In this document: piece after piece, positions 9,897-18,508 of the stretch
Layout: every line of letters begins with the position of its first letter
Position numbering within the stretch: position 1 is the stretch's first letter
The notes under the pieces: model-generated
Told to the model about the DNA's origin: nothing
Seen by the model: only the letters and a program-made list of their open reading frames with translations
The model's database searches: none
From: an uncultured Clostridia bacterium
GTDB lineage: Bacteria > Bacillota > Clostridia > Oscillospirales > Acutalibacteraceae
Length of the DNA stretch: 43,310 nt
Reading direction: 5' to 3'
Assembly (NCBI GenBank): GCA_946184925.1
Contig: CAMHHL010000009.1
Span: 1-43,310, forward strand
Program-made: the position numbers and the translations under genes

Positions 9897-10574
9897 TCAG
9901 TTGGATACCTCGTCGTTCTGCATTACCACGTTGACATATTCAACACCGCCGAGGTCGTAGACGGAATCAATCAGGTTTACGCCGTTGTTCTCAGCCTTTC
10001 GGAGCATTGCGGAGCTAACTTCAAAGATGAACTCGATGTTGTCCTCGGTTGAGTTGCGGACTCTGAGTATAGCCTTGCGCTTGAAGAGATTGTACATGTG
10101 AGCCTGGATTTCAGACTGACGGTTTCTTGAAGCGCGGATGACGATGAGCATGCGGTTGTCGGAGCGGATGAAGCCGAGCACCAGAAGCACAAGGAAGGTA
10201 ATCACGCTGCCGATGCACGCCACGAGATAATCGCCGACGCCGCAGCAGATTCCGACGATGACAGTCCAGAAGATGTAGACCGTGTCGCGGCTGTCCTTGA
10301 TTGCGGTTCTGAAACGGACGATTGAAAGCGCACCGACCATACCGAGCGAAAGCGCGATGTTGTTGCCGATTACCGTCATAACCGTTCCGGTGAGAACAGT
10401 CAGAACCACCAGCGAGGCGTTGAATTTTTTGCTGTAGATTGTACCCTTGTGGGAAAGGTAATAGGAAAGATAAATGAACGCTCCTATCACTGCTGCCACG
10501 AGAACATTCATTATAATGCTTTCGATTGACAGATCACCCGTGTTTTCAAACAGACTGAATAACTTGTCTTTCAT
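9897..10574 (-). CDS. DUF4956 membrane protein
   Basis: Likely start MKDKLFSLFENTG at 10574 with a good SD (TAAGGAG), not the track start at 10658. TM segments followed by VGALSIVRFRTAIKDSRDTVYIFW, typical of DUF4956. Confidence 0.82.
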   Translation of the reverse strand: MKDKLFSLFENTGDLSIESIIMNVLVAAVIGAFIYLSYYLSHKGTIYSKKFNASLVVLTVLTGTVMTVIGNNIALSLGMVGALSIVRFRTAIKDSRDTVYIFWTVIVGICCGVGDYLVACIGSVITFLVLLVLGFIRSDNRMLIVIRASRNRQSEIQAHMYNLFKRKAILRVRNSTEDNIEFIFEVSSAMLRKAENNGVNLIDSVYDLGGVEYVNVVMQNDEVSN

Positions 10575-10587
10575 AAAACCACTCTCC

Positions 10588-11283
10588 TTAAATATGCGTC
10601 TGATACGCGTTCTGTCTTGCGAGAACATACTTGCTGACAGACAGCTCGCTTTTATCAATACAGTTAATCAGATTTTTTATATAGCTCAGCAAAAATCCGT
10701 TGTACTTGACCTCGAGAACAACGTCGTAGGGGTCGAGCACGGGATTCATCAGAAGCTTATCCGAGAACAAATCAAAGCAGCTCTCGGTGGAAACAATCGC
10801 GTTATCAAAGGTAACGCGGATTTTGTTTTCCCTGGCGATGAACGCCTTGCGGTTGTACTGCACGATTGTCTTGGGGCGATAAAGCCGCGACTGCATGAGC
10901 GAGTACATCTCCGCCGCAAACGGCTCGCTGTAGCCGAGGAGCGGCGAATAATCGCATTTTATCAGGCGCTCCGCGTCGCTGCGGCTCAGCCTGAGCGAGC
11001 GCTTGAGCTGCCGTGTTCCCTGCTTTTGCTTGAGCTCAAGCATGGCGAAGTCCTGATTCGGATCATAGCACCTGAGCCTGACCTTGCGCCTGAGCTCAAC
11101 GCCTGCCTGTTTCTCAAAAAAGTCGGTGTCAAAAACAGTGTCAAAATACAGCGAGCGTATCATATAGCCGTGGGTTCCGTTGTGCGGATCCTGAAGCATA
11201 ATCTGCTCCAGCTTGCCCGATGTTCCGAGATATTCCGCAACGCTGATGAGGAATTTTTTCTCCTCACGCATGACCTTGTTCAA
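10588..11283 (-). CDS. VTC-domain (polyphosphate polymerase-like) protein
   Basis: Likely TTG start at 11283, spaced 7 nt from AGGAGGTG. YMIRSLYFDT, ELRRKVRLRCYD, MLELKQK and VLEVKYNGFLLSY motifs. Confidence 0.82.
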   Translation of the reverse strand: MNKVMREEKKFLISVAEYLGTSGKLEQIMLQDPHNGTHGYMIRSLYFDTVFDTDFFEKQAGVELRRKVRLRCYDPNQDFAMLELKQKQGTRQLKRSLRLSRSDAERLIKCDYSPLLGYSEPFAAEMYSLMQSRLYRPKTIVQYNRKAFIARENKIRVTFDNAIVSTESCFDLFSDKLLMNPVLDPYDVVLEVKYNGFLLSYIKNLINCIDKSELSVSKYVLARQNAYQTHI

Positions 11284-11303
11284 GCTGTCACCTCCTGACA
11301 ATG

Positions 11304-11339
11304 AAAAAGCCGACCGCGTTCCTTTGAGAATGCGGTCGG
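11304..11339 (-). terminator. Intrinsic terminator forming the expression platform of the c-di-GMP-I riboswitch
   Basis: Minus strand CCGACCGCATTCtcaaagGAACGCGGTCGGcTTTTT; the 5' arm overlaps the 3' end of the aptamer. Confidence 0.85.
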
Positions 11340-11408
11340 TCTATCATACGAAATCGCTTAGATACCTGACTTTGCGTCCCTGCCTTTCGACAGGTTTGCC
11401 TAACGTTC
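11330..11408 (-). promoter_or_regulatory. c-di-GMP-I (GEMM-I) riboswitch aptamer
   Basis: Minus strand AACGTTAGGCAAACCTGTCGAAAGGCAGGGACGCAAAGTCAGGTATCTAAGCGATTTCGTATGATAGACCGAC. It has the conserved GGCAAACC...GAAA...GGGACGCAAAG core, and a P3 carrying a CUAAG/UAUG tetraloop receptor for the GAAA loop. Confidence 0.9.
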
Positions 11409-11411
11409 GAT

Positions 11412-11440
11412 ATTATACTATATTTCCCGACAAAAATCAA
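11412..11440 (-). promoter_or_regulatory. Sigma-70-type promoter for the riboswitch-controlled operon
   Basis: Minus strand TTGATT - 17 nt - TATAAT, placing the start site a few nt before the aptamer. Confidence 0.8.
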
Positions 11441-11571
11441 TTATGTATTTTCCCGAAAAACCTTGTTAATTTCTTCATAATTTATGATTATTACATTAAA
11501 AATATGCATATTCCCCGGCATACTGCGCCCGGAAAGAGCATTGCGCTCAGTCCGCGGTTTTTGTTATACCA

Positions 11572-12621
11572 TCACGTCTCCGCGGAAAAGCTGCAGACGG
11601 TTTTTCCGCGATAGACTTCGCCCTTTTTCAGTACGGTTGACGGGAATTCCGGAATATTCGGCGAGCACGGATAGTGCTGAGTTTCAAGACAAAAACCGCC
11701 GAAGCGCGGATATCTGATTCCGTTCTTTCCGCACGGAGCGGCGTCGTCCTGAACGAAATTTCCGGTATAAAGCTGAACTCCGGGCTCGGTGGTAAAGGCG
11801 GTGAGAACTATTCCGGATTCTTCACTTTTTGCTCGGGCGAATTCGCGCAGGCTTACGTCTGCGCTGTTTATAATCAGGTTGTGGTCAAAGCCCGAGACAT
11901 ATTTCAGCTGTTCAAAGTTACCGAAAATCTCCGCGCCGATTTTCTTTCCGCTTCGGAAGTCAAGCGGAGTACCGTCCACGCTCAGAATTTTCCCGGTGGC
12001 GAGCTTTTCGCTGTCAATTTCCGTGAAGCTGTCCGCGTTCAGCCGCAGCACATGTCCGAGAATATCCGAGCCGTCGTTGCCGTTGAGGTTAAAATACGTG
12101 TGGTTGGTCAGATTTATGACGGTATCCTCGTCGGATACCGCGACGTATTCGATTTCGAGCGCGTTTTCGTCCGTCAGGCGATAAATCACCTTGCCCTCGA
12201 GCGTTCCGGGATAGCCCTCCTCCGATGGCGGACTGACAAAGCCGAAAACGACCGAATCATTCTCAATCGCGCCGTCAAAGCACCTCCGCGCGAAAGAGCC
12301 GTGAAGGTGGTTTTGCCCCTCGTTTTTTTCAAGCGCATAGGTCTTGCCGCCGAGTGAAAACTCAGCGCCTCTGATGCGGTTCGCGAATCTTCCGACGAAC
12401 GCGCCGAAGAAGCTGCTGCCCTTCTCATAGCCGCTCAGATTGTCATAGCCGAGAGCGACGTCACGCATCTTGCCGCACTTGTCCGGCACAAGAATGCGCT
12501 GAACGGCGCAGGCGTAGCTCAGCACGCTCACCTGCATTCCGCCTTCGTTAATCAGATTATAGCGAAAAACCTCTCTGCCGTCGGCTGAAAAACCGAAGCT
12601 CTCCTTCGATATTCTTGTCAT
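11572..12621 (-). CDS. galM: Aldose 1-epimerase
   Basis: 349 aa; VALGYDNLSGYE, VGRFANRI, LTNHTYFNLNG, GFDHNLII, EPGVQLYTGNF, CLETQHYPCSPN. Confidence 0.92.
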   Translation of the reverse strand: MTRISKESFGFSADGREVFRYNLINEGGMQVSVLSYACAVQRILVPDKCGKMRDVALGYDNLSGYEKGSSFFGAFVGRFANRIRGAEFSLGGKTYALEKNEGQNHLHGSFARRCFDGAIENDSVVFGFVSPPSEEGYPGTLEGKVIYRLTDENALEIEYVAVSDEDTVINLTNHTYFNLNGNDGSDILGHVLRLNADSFTEIDSEKLATGKILSVDGTPLDFRSGKKIGAEIFGNFEQLKYVSGFDHNLIINSADVSLREFARAKSEESGIVLTAFTTEPGVQLYTGNFVQDDAAPCGKNGIRYPRFGGFCLETQHYPCSPNIPEFPSTVLKKGEVYRGKTVCSFSAET

Positions 12622-12625
12622 GATA

Positions 12626-13153
12626 TTACCTTCTGCGCTTGTTGTCCTCGATTATCTGAGTGACATAGCGGATGAACTCGCTCTCGTTGCCGGCGGAAAA
12701 GCTGCCCTTTTTAAACGCGTAGACCATTCCCTCTCCGGCGAGAAGAATATAGTAGTGCTCGGTTACGAAAAGCTTTTTGAACTCGGAGTACGCGACCTTT
12801 ATCGGCTTTTCTCTGTCCGAGGATTCGCTGATGAGCTCTTCGCCGGTGAGCGTTGCGGTAACAGTGACCTCACCCTTGTTGTTGGTGTCCTCGGAAAAGC
12901 GTTTTCCGCCTGCCTTGACCGCTGAAAAATAGCGGAACAAAAGCACAAACATAACTATGACGCACATCGCGAAAATTGCCATGTTCGCATAGGCGAGACC
13001 GTTGACGATGCTCATCGCCAGATTCACGCCGAAAACAATTCCCAGCAGAATATAGCTCACGATTATCGGCGGTGAGGTGAGGTGCAGATAGCGGTACAGT
13101 TCTTTTTCAATATCAAACGAACGCTGAAATCGGTTGACGTATTTCGGTGTCAT
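12626..13153 (-). CDS. YcxB-like membrane protein
   Basis: 175 aa; two TM segments followed by a YcxB-like C-terminal domain (VAYSEFKKLFVTEHYYILLAGEGMVYAFKKGSF). Confidence 0.6.
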   Translation of the reverse strand: MTPKYVNRFQRSFDIEKELYRYLHLTSPPIIVSYILLGIVFGVNLAMSIVNGLAYANMAIFAMCVIVMFVLLFRYFSAVKAGGKRFSEDTNNKGEVTVTATLTGEELISESSDREKPIKVAYSEFKKLFVTEHYYILLAGEGMVYAFKKGSFSAGNESEFIRYVTQIIEDNKRRR

Positions 13154-13213
13154 GATTATCCTCCGTTTATTTGGATTAACGATATTATATAATGAAAAAA
13201 CAGAAAAAGCAAT

Positions 13214-13242
13214 CCCCCGAGCGAAGGAGAAATGCTCGGGGA
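13214..13242 (-). terminator. Intrinsic terminator downstream of the ABC ATPase
   Basis: CCCCGAGC...GCTCGGGG stem with a T-rich tract (GCTTTTTC) shortly after on the minus strand. Confidence 0.6.
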
Positions 13243-13314
13243 AATCGCTTTAGAAGAGTTTAGAAGTTTTGAAAACCTTTAGAAAGAAATGAAATTATCA
13301 ACAAATTAATCGGT

Positions 13315-14463
13315 TTAATACTTGGCGCACTCGGGAGCATTCGCGTTCGCGGAAGCCTCGTCAAACCAGATGAGGTTGTTTCCGCTCTCCTCGTCAAAGA
13401 GTTGAATAAGCTCGGGAGCAACGTCAAAGTTGATTTCCTTGCCCATGGATACATCGGCGCCGAGTCCGATTGTCGGGATAACCATTACAATATCGTCGTC
13501 GCCGCTCTTGGCGTGGATGTTGTATTCGGTACCCATCATCTCGCTGACTTCAATCTTGGCGGAGAGCTTGCCGCTTCCGACGGTGATGTGCTGCGGACGG
13601 ATTCCGGCTACGATTGAGGTGGACTTGCAGTCTCTTGATTTGAGCGCCTTCTGCTGGAAGTCGCTGAGCTCGAATTTTACTCCGCGGATTTCAGCATAAT
13701 ACTTGCCGTTTTCGAGCAGGAGCTTGCTGCCCTTGAAGAAGTTCATCACGGGCATTCCGATGAATCCGGCTACGAACAGATTGACAGGCTTGTTGAAGAG
13801 GTCCTGAGGAGTACCTATCTGGTTGACATAGCCGTCCTTCATAATAACGATACGGTCGGCGAGCGTCATAGCCTCGGTCTGGTCGTGAGTTACATACATA
13901 AATGTTGTGTCAATTCTTTTTCTGAGCTTGATGATCTCGGCACGCATCTCATTCCTGAGCTTAGCGTCAAGGTTCGAGAGAGGCTCGTCCATGAGGAAGA
14001 CCTTGGGGTTTCTTACCATAGCTCTGCCGATAGCGACACGCTGTCTCTGACCGCCGGAGAGAGCCTTCGGCTTGCGGTCGAGGTACTGGGTGATGCCGAG
14101 GATTTTCGCGACCTCGTTAACCTTCTCCTCAATCTGCGCCTTGGGAGTTCTCTTGAGCTTGAGAGCGAACGCCATGTTGTCGCGCACGGTCATGTGGGGA
14201 TAGAGCGCATAGTTCTGGAAAACCATGGCAATATCTCTGTCCTTGGGAACAATGTCGTTCATAAGCTTGCCGTCGATATAAAGCTCACCCTCGGAGATAT
14301 CCTCAAGACCTGCAACCATTCGCAGGGTTGTGGACTTACCGCAACCGGAGGGACCGACAAGAACAATGAACTCCTTATCCGCGATAGTAAGGTTTACGTC
14401 ATGAACGGCGGTAACCTTGTTGTCATAGATTTTCTTGATTCCCTTTAAAATTACTTCGGACAT
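13315..14463 (-). CDS. Sugar ABC transporter ATP-binding protein (MsmX/UgpC type)
   Basis: GPSGCGKSTTLRMVAG Walker A, LSGGQRQRVAIGRA signature, VFLMDEPLSNLDAKLR Walker B, TOBE-like C-terminus; start taken as MSEVILKGIKKIYD at 14463. Confidence 0.93.
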   Translation of the reverse strand: MSEVILKGIKKIYDNKVTAVHDVNLTIADKEFIVLVGPSGCGKSTTLRMVAGLEDISEGELYIDGKLMNDIVPKDRDIAMVFQNYALYPHMTVRDNMAFALKLKRTPKAQIEEKVNEVAKILGITQYLDRKPKALSGGQRQRVAIGRAMVRNPKVFLMDEPLSNLDAKLRNEMRAEIIKLRKRIDTTFMYVTHDQTEAMTLADRIVIMKDGYVNQIGTPQDLFNKPVNLFVAGFIGMPVMNFFKGSKLLLENGKYYAEIRGVKFELSDFQQKALKSRDCKSTSIVAGIRPQHITVGSGKLSAKIEVSEMMGTEYNIHAKSGDDDIVMVIPTIGLGADVSMGKEINFDVAPELIQLFDEESGNNLIWFDEASANANAPECAKY

Positions 14464-14964
14464 AAAAACGACTTTGACGATAATGCCTCCGCAAAACCGC
14501 CTCGCAGGCAACCGCTTTGTGTTGCTCCGCATTACGGCAGGTCTCCACACTGCCGCACCGTAAGTCTGACGGTGTTGATAAACCTCCTTTTGGATGTACG
14601 CCGCTCATACAGTGGAGTGAGCAAGCGCCATTAAAATGGAAAATAATATCGAAGAAGTCCTCCGACACCTTTAGTGTAAATGATAATTCAAAAAAATAGT
14701 ATATCCGTATGTTATATAAATATGTCAAAATGTTACATTTGCAACGAAATGCACATTTTTGAGTATTTTGCGCGGGCACACTCTGATTTTATATGAAAAA
14801 AACACGCCAGAAAACCGCATAAAATCTGCATTTTTCGACTAAGCTTGTCCGTAATGTATTTTTTTCGTCACAATTTATATGTATTTTTAATTCTAATTCA
14901 GAATATTTTCGCTCGTCACTTTGCACAAACAAAAAGCTCATTGTTAAAAAATTAACCAGGATAT

Positions 14965-14996
14965 TATAATGCTTTTGTCAATAAAATTGACTAAAA
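14965..14996 (+). promoter_or_regulatory. Promoter -10 and overlapping palindrome upstream of the sugar SBP gene
   Basis: TTGTTA (14941-14946) - 18 nt - TATAAT (14965-14970), followed by TTTTGTCAATAAAATTGACTAAAA (14973-14996). Confidence 0.5.
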
Positions 14997-15152
14997 TCGC
15001 GCTCGCAACCGTTAATATGTAACATTATTCTATGTTTGTGTCACATTCGACTATAGCTAAATGTTATATTTGGCAGTAAAATAACATTGAACAACACCCG
15101 AGGCAGCGGCCTCAGGGCAAAATTTCAAATCTATTAACAGGAGGAATTGTTA

Positions 15153-16475
15153 ATGAAAAAGTTATTGGCAATCATTCTCGCGGCATTGATGCTCACAGCA
15201 GCGCTCGCATCCTGCGGCGGCGGAAGCTCTGAGGAGAAGAAAGACTCCGGCAGCAGCGGCGAGAAGGCAAAAGCAATCACCGTAAACATCTGGGACGCAA
15301 ACCAGCAGAAGGGTATTCAGGAAATTGCTGACAAGTGGACAGAGACTTCCGGCGTTAAGGTTAACGTAGAAGTTGTTGACTGGGACAACTACTGGACGCT
15401 TCTCGAAGCAGGCGCTTCCGGCGGCACAATGCCCGACGTATTCTGGATGCACTCCAACACAGCTCAGATGTATATGGAGAACGACGTTCTTCTCAAGCTC
15501 AACGATTACATCGACAAAGAGAAAATCGACATGAGCAAGTACTATGAAGGCGTTAAGAACCTCTACACACGCTCCGACGGCGGCGTTTACGCGCTCCCCA
15601 AGGATCACGACACCATCGCTCTTCTCTACAACAAGGCTATCTTCGACGAATACAAGGTAGACTACCCCACAGACGAGTGGACATGGGAAGACATGTATGA
15701 AGCAGCCAAGAAAATCACAGACGGCTCCAAGGGCAAGGTCTATGGTATGGCTATGAACACATCAAACAACCAGGACGGCTGGTACAACCTTATCTACAGC
15801 TACGGCGGCAAGGTTGTTACAGACGACCACAAAAGCACAACAATCGGCTCCGACGAAGCTAAGGCAGGCATGGAAATGTGCCGCAAGCTCCTCACAGTAG
15901 GCGCTCCCCAGTCTGTAGTTGCCGAGACAGGCACAGACTCCCTCTTCATGTCCGGTAAGGTCGGTATGATTACTCAGGGCTCCTGGATGATCAACTCCTT
16001 CTACACCGCAGAGAACCACGACGATTACGCTTGGGCTCTTCTCCCCTATGCTGATGTTAACGGCAACGGCAAGTGCGAGAAGGAAGAGCGCTGGTCAGCT
16101 TACAACGGTCTCGGTTGGGCAGCTTCCGCAGCTGTTTCGGATCCTGATTCCTGCGCAAGCCTCATCGCTTACTTCTGCTCCGAGGAAGGTCAGAAGCTCC
16201 AGGCTGAAAAAGGCGTTACCATGGGCGGTATGACAGGCGTTTCCGACGCGTTCGCATCTGCTTTCAAGGGCATGGACGTTTCTCCGTTCCTTAAGGCTGA
16301 AGAGTACAGCCTCTACTTCCGTCCCTACACCCGCAAGACTACTGTTTGGGAGGACGCTCTCCAGCAGGCAGGCGCGTTCCTCGATCCTTGGCAGAATCCT
16401 GACGACGCAGACCTGATGGCTAAGGCTTGCGACAACGCTCAGAAGATTATCGAAGACGCAATCGCAGCTGAATAA
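15153..16475 (+). CDS. Sugar ABC transporter substrate-binding lipoprotein
   Basis: MKKLLAIILAALMLTAALASCGGG lipoprotein signal; family-1 SBP features (IWDANQQKGIQEIADKW, PDVFWMHSN); SD aggagg. Confidence 0.93.
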   Translation: MKKLLAIILAALMLTAALASCGGGSSEEKKDSGSSGEKAKAITVNIWDANQQKGIQEIADKWTETSGVKVNVEVVDWDNYWTLLEAGASGGTMPDVFWMHSNTAQMYMENDVLLKLNDYIDKEKIDMSKYYEGVKNLYTRSDGGVYALPKDHDTIALLYNKAIFDEYKVDYPTDEWTWEDMYEAAKKITDGSKGKVYGMAMNTSNNQDGWYNLIYSYGGKVVTDDHKSTTIGSDEAKAGMEMCRKLLTVGAPQSVVAETGTDSLFMSGKVGMITQGSWMINSFYTAENHDDYAWALLPYADVNGNGKCEKEERWSAYNGLGWAASAAVSDPDSCASLIAYFCSEEGQKLQAEKGVTMGGMTGVSDAFASAFKGMDVSPFLKAEEYSLYFRPYTRKTTVWEDALQQAGAFLDPWQNPDDADLMAKACDNAQKIIEDAIAAE

Positions 16476-16510
16476 TCACTGTTTTATAAGAAACTGATTT
16501 GTTATTAATA

Positions 16511-16537
16511 CCGGTGGGTCGGGCTACGACCCGCCGG
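16511..16537 (+). other. Intercistronic hairpin between SBP and first permease
   Basis: CCGGtGGGTCGggctaCGACCCgCCGG with no good U-tract; probably an mRNA-stabilising or attenuating hairpin. Confidence 0.6.
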
Positions 16538-16569
16538 CATCGGAATAATTCTCGGCAAAGGAGGGACTT

Positions 16570-17472
16570 ATGAAACAAAAAGCACTAAAGAAAAAGCGTA
16601 CCAAAGCGCAGAAGCGCGAAGCGATTTGGGCTATTTGTTTTATCGCTCCGACAATCATCGGACTTATAGTTCTGAACTTCTACCCGGCGTTTGACACCCT
16701 TTGGCAGTCGTTCTGTAAGACCGGAGACTTTGGTAAAGGCAATATTTTCATCGGTTTTGAAAACTACGCCAAGGTTTTCACCGCGAGTGAGACCTGGCAT
16801 TCTCTCTGGAACACCGTCAAGTACGCGCTCATTGAAGTGCCGTTCGGCGTTGTTATCGCGCTGATTCTTGCGGTATTCCTCAACAAAAAGCTCAAGGGAA
16901 CCTCGCTGTTCCGCACAATCTTCTTCCTGCCCATGGTCTGCGCCCCCGCGGCTGTCGCCATGGTATGGAAATGGCTTTATAACCAGCAGTTCGGACTTCT
17001 GAACAATATGCTCGGCACGGACATCGCATGGATTTCCGACCCGGCTCTGGCTTGGGTCTCCATCGGCGTAATCGGCGTATGGTCGATTATCGGTTACAAC
17101 ATGGTACTGTTCATCTCGGGACTTCAGGAGATTCCGGGCGACTACTACGAAGCGGCTGAAATTGACGGCGCCACAGGCATCCGCCAGTTCTTCCACATCA
17201 CCGTTCCGCTTCTCTCACCGACGACCTTCTTCATCGTTCAGACACGTATCATCGGCGCGCTGACAATCTTCGACTTCATGTTCATGGTAATGGACAAAAC
17301 GAACCTCGCGCTCGAGAATACGCAGTCCATCGTTTACGTTTTCTACACCTACGCGTTCACAAACGGTAACAAGGGCTATGGCGCAGCAGTTGTTATATTC
17401 CTCGTAATCTTCATTATGATTGTTACCTTCATTCTCCAGCGCGCAGAGAAAAAACTCGTATATCATCCGTAA
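16570..17472 (+). CDS. Sugar ABC transporter permease (MalF/UgpA type)
   Basis: 300 aa; multiple TMs; EAAEIDGATGIRQFFHITVPLLSPT (EAA loop). Confidence 0.93.
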   Translation: MKQKALKKKRTKAQKREAIWAICFIAPTIIGLIVLNFYPAFDTLWQSFCKTGDFGKGNIFIGFENYAKVFTASETWHSLWNTVKYALIEVPFGVVIALILAVFLNKKLKGTSLFRTIFFLPMVCAPAAVAMVWKWLYNQQFGLLNNMLGTDIAWISDPALAWVSIGVIGVWSIIGYNMVLFISGLQEIPGDYYEAAEIDGATGIRQFFHITVPLLSPTTFFIVQTRIIGALTIFDFMFMVMDKTNLALENTQSIVYVFYTYAFTNGNKGYGAAVVIFLVIFIMIVTFILQRAEKKLVYHP

Positions 17473-17490
17473 GAAAGGGGGAACTGATTT

Positions 17491-18333
17491 ATGCAAAGCG
17501 CTCGTGCGAGAAATATCGCAAGTAAAATAGTTATGTACGTTGTGCTGATTATCATGGCGTTCATCATGCTGGTTCCCTTCGTGTGGATGATTCTCACAGC
17601 ATTAAAAACGAATCAGGAAGCAATCTCTGTTGACCCGTTCTACATCTTCCCCGCCCACGGCTGGCACTGGGAGAACTTCGGCGAAGTATGGCAGAGCTAC
17701 AACTTCCTCGTTCTCTATAAGAACACCCTGCTCATGATCCTGTTCCGTGTTATCTGCGCTTGTCTCACAGCGACAATGGCAGGTTACGCGTTCGGCAGAC
17801 TGAGATTCCCGGGCAAGAACTTCTTCTTCGCCCTGATTCTTGTTCAGATGATGATTCCTTCGCAGATTTTCATCATTCCTCAGTACCTGATGGTTTCCGA
17901 CCTCGGATTGCTCAACACGGTTTCCGGTCTTGTATTCCCGGGTATCGTCACCGCGTTCGGTACATACCTTCTCAAAACCGGTTACGAGGGACTTCCGAAG
18001 GATTTGGAAGAAGCCGCGGATATCGACGGCTGTAACATCGGTCAGCGCTTCCTGCGCATTATGATGCCGCTCACACGTTCGTCGATGGTATCTCTGGGTA
18101 TCTTCACGGCGCTGTTTGCGTTCAAGGATCTCATGTGGCCCATGATCGTCTGCACAAAGGCTGAGACAACCACACTTTCAGCCGGTCTCGCAAAGATGCA
18201 GGGACAGTTCAGCAGCAACTATCCCACAATGATGGCGGCGGCTGTTCTGGCGGTTGTTCCGATGATAGTTATTTATGTGATTTTCCAGAAACAGTTTGTT
18301 GAAGGAATAGCTACCTCGGGCGGCAAGCTGTAA
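17491..18333 (+). CDS. Sugar ABC transporter permease (MalG/UgpE type)
   Basis: 280 aa; multiple TMs; EEAADIDGCNIGQRFLRIMMPLTRS EAA loop. Confidence 0.93.
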   Translation: MQSARARNIASKIVMYVVLIIMAFIMLVPFVWMILTALKTNQEAISVDPFYIFPAHGWHWENFGEVWQSYNFLVLYKNTLLMILFRVICACLTATMAGYAFGRLRFPGKNFFFALILVQMMIPSQIFIIPQYLMVSDLGLLNTVSGLVFPGIVTAFGTYLLKTGYEGLPKDLEEAADIDGCNIGQRFLRIMMPLTRSSMVSLGIFTALFAFKDLMWPMIVCTKAETTTLSAGLAKMQGQFSSNYPTMMAAAVLAVVPMIVIYVIFQKQFVEGIATSGGKL

Positions 18334-18373
18334 GTTCTTTATCTCTGATAAAGTTTCTTGAAATCAAACTGAT

Positions 18374-18412
18374 AGCCGGAGGTATTACAGGCGTAATATC
18401 TCCGGCTTTTTT
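18374..18412 (+). terminator. Intrinsic terminator after the ABC transporter operon
   Basis: AGCCGGAGgTATTACaggcGTAATAtCTCCGGCTTTTTT. Confidence 0.9.
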
Positions 18413-18508
18413 CTTGTATATTTATGAAATTAATGGTAAACTTTTATCAGAACGAAACAGGCAAGGCGTTTTGACAAAAGTTTATCATCCAAGTCGGAGG
18501 TGATTATA

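Noticed and set aside
14423-14779. 118-aa ORF upstream of the ABC ATPase
   Set aside because: It overlaps the ATPase start in another frame and has an AT-rich, low-complexity translation; more likely untranslated leader.
16511-16537. Terminator between SBP and permease genes
   Set aside because: The stem is strong but no U-tract follows, and the downstream permeases must be co-expressed; kept only as an intercistronic hairpin.
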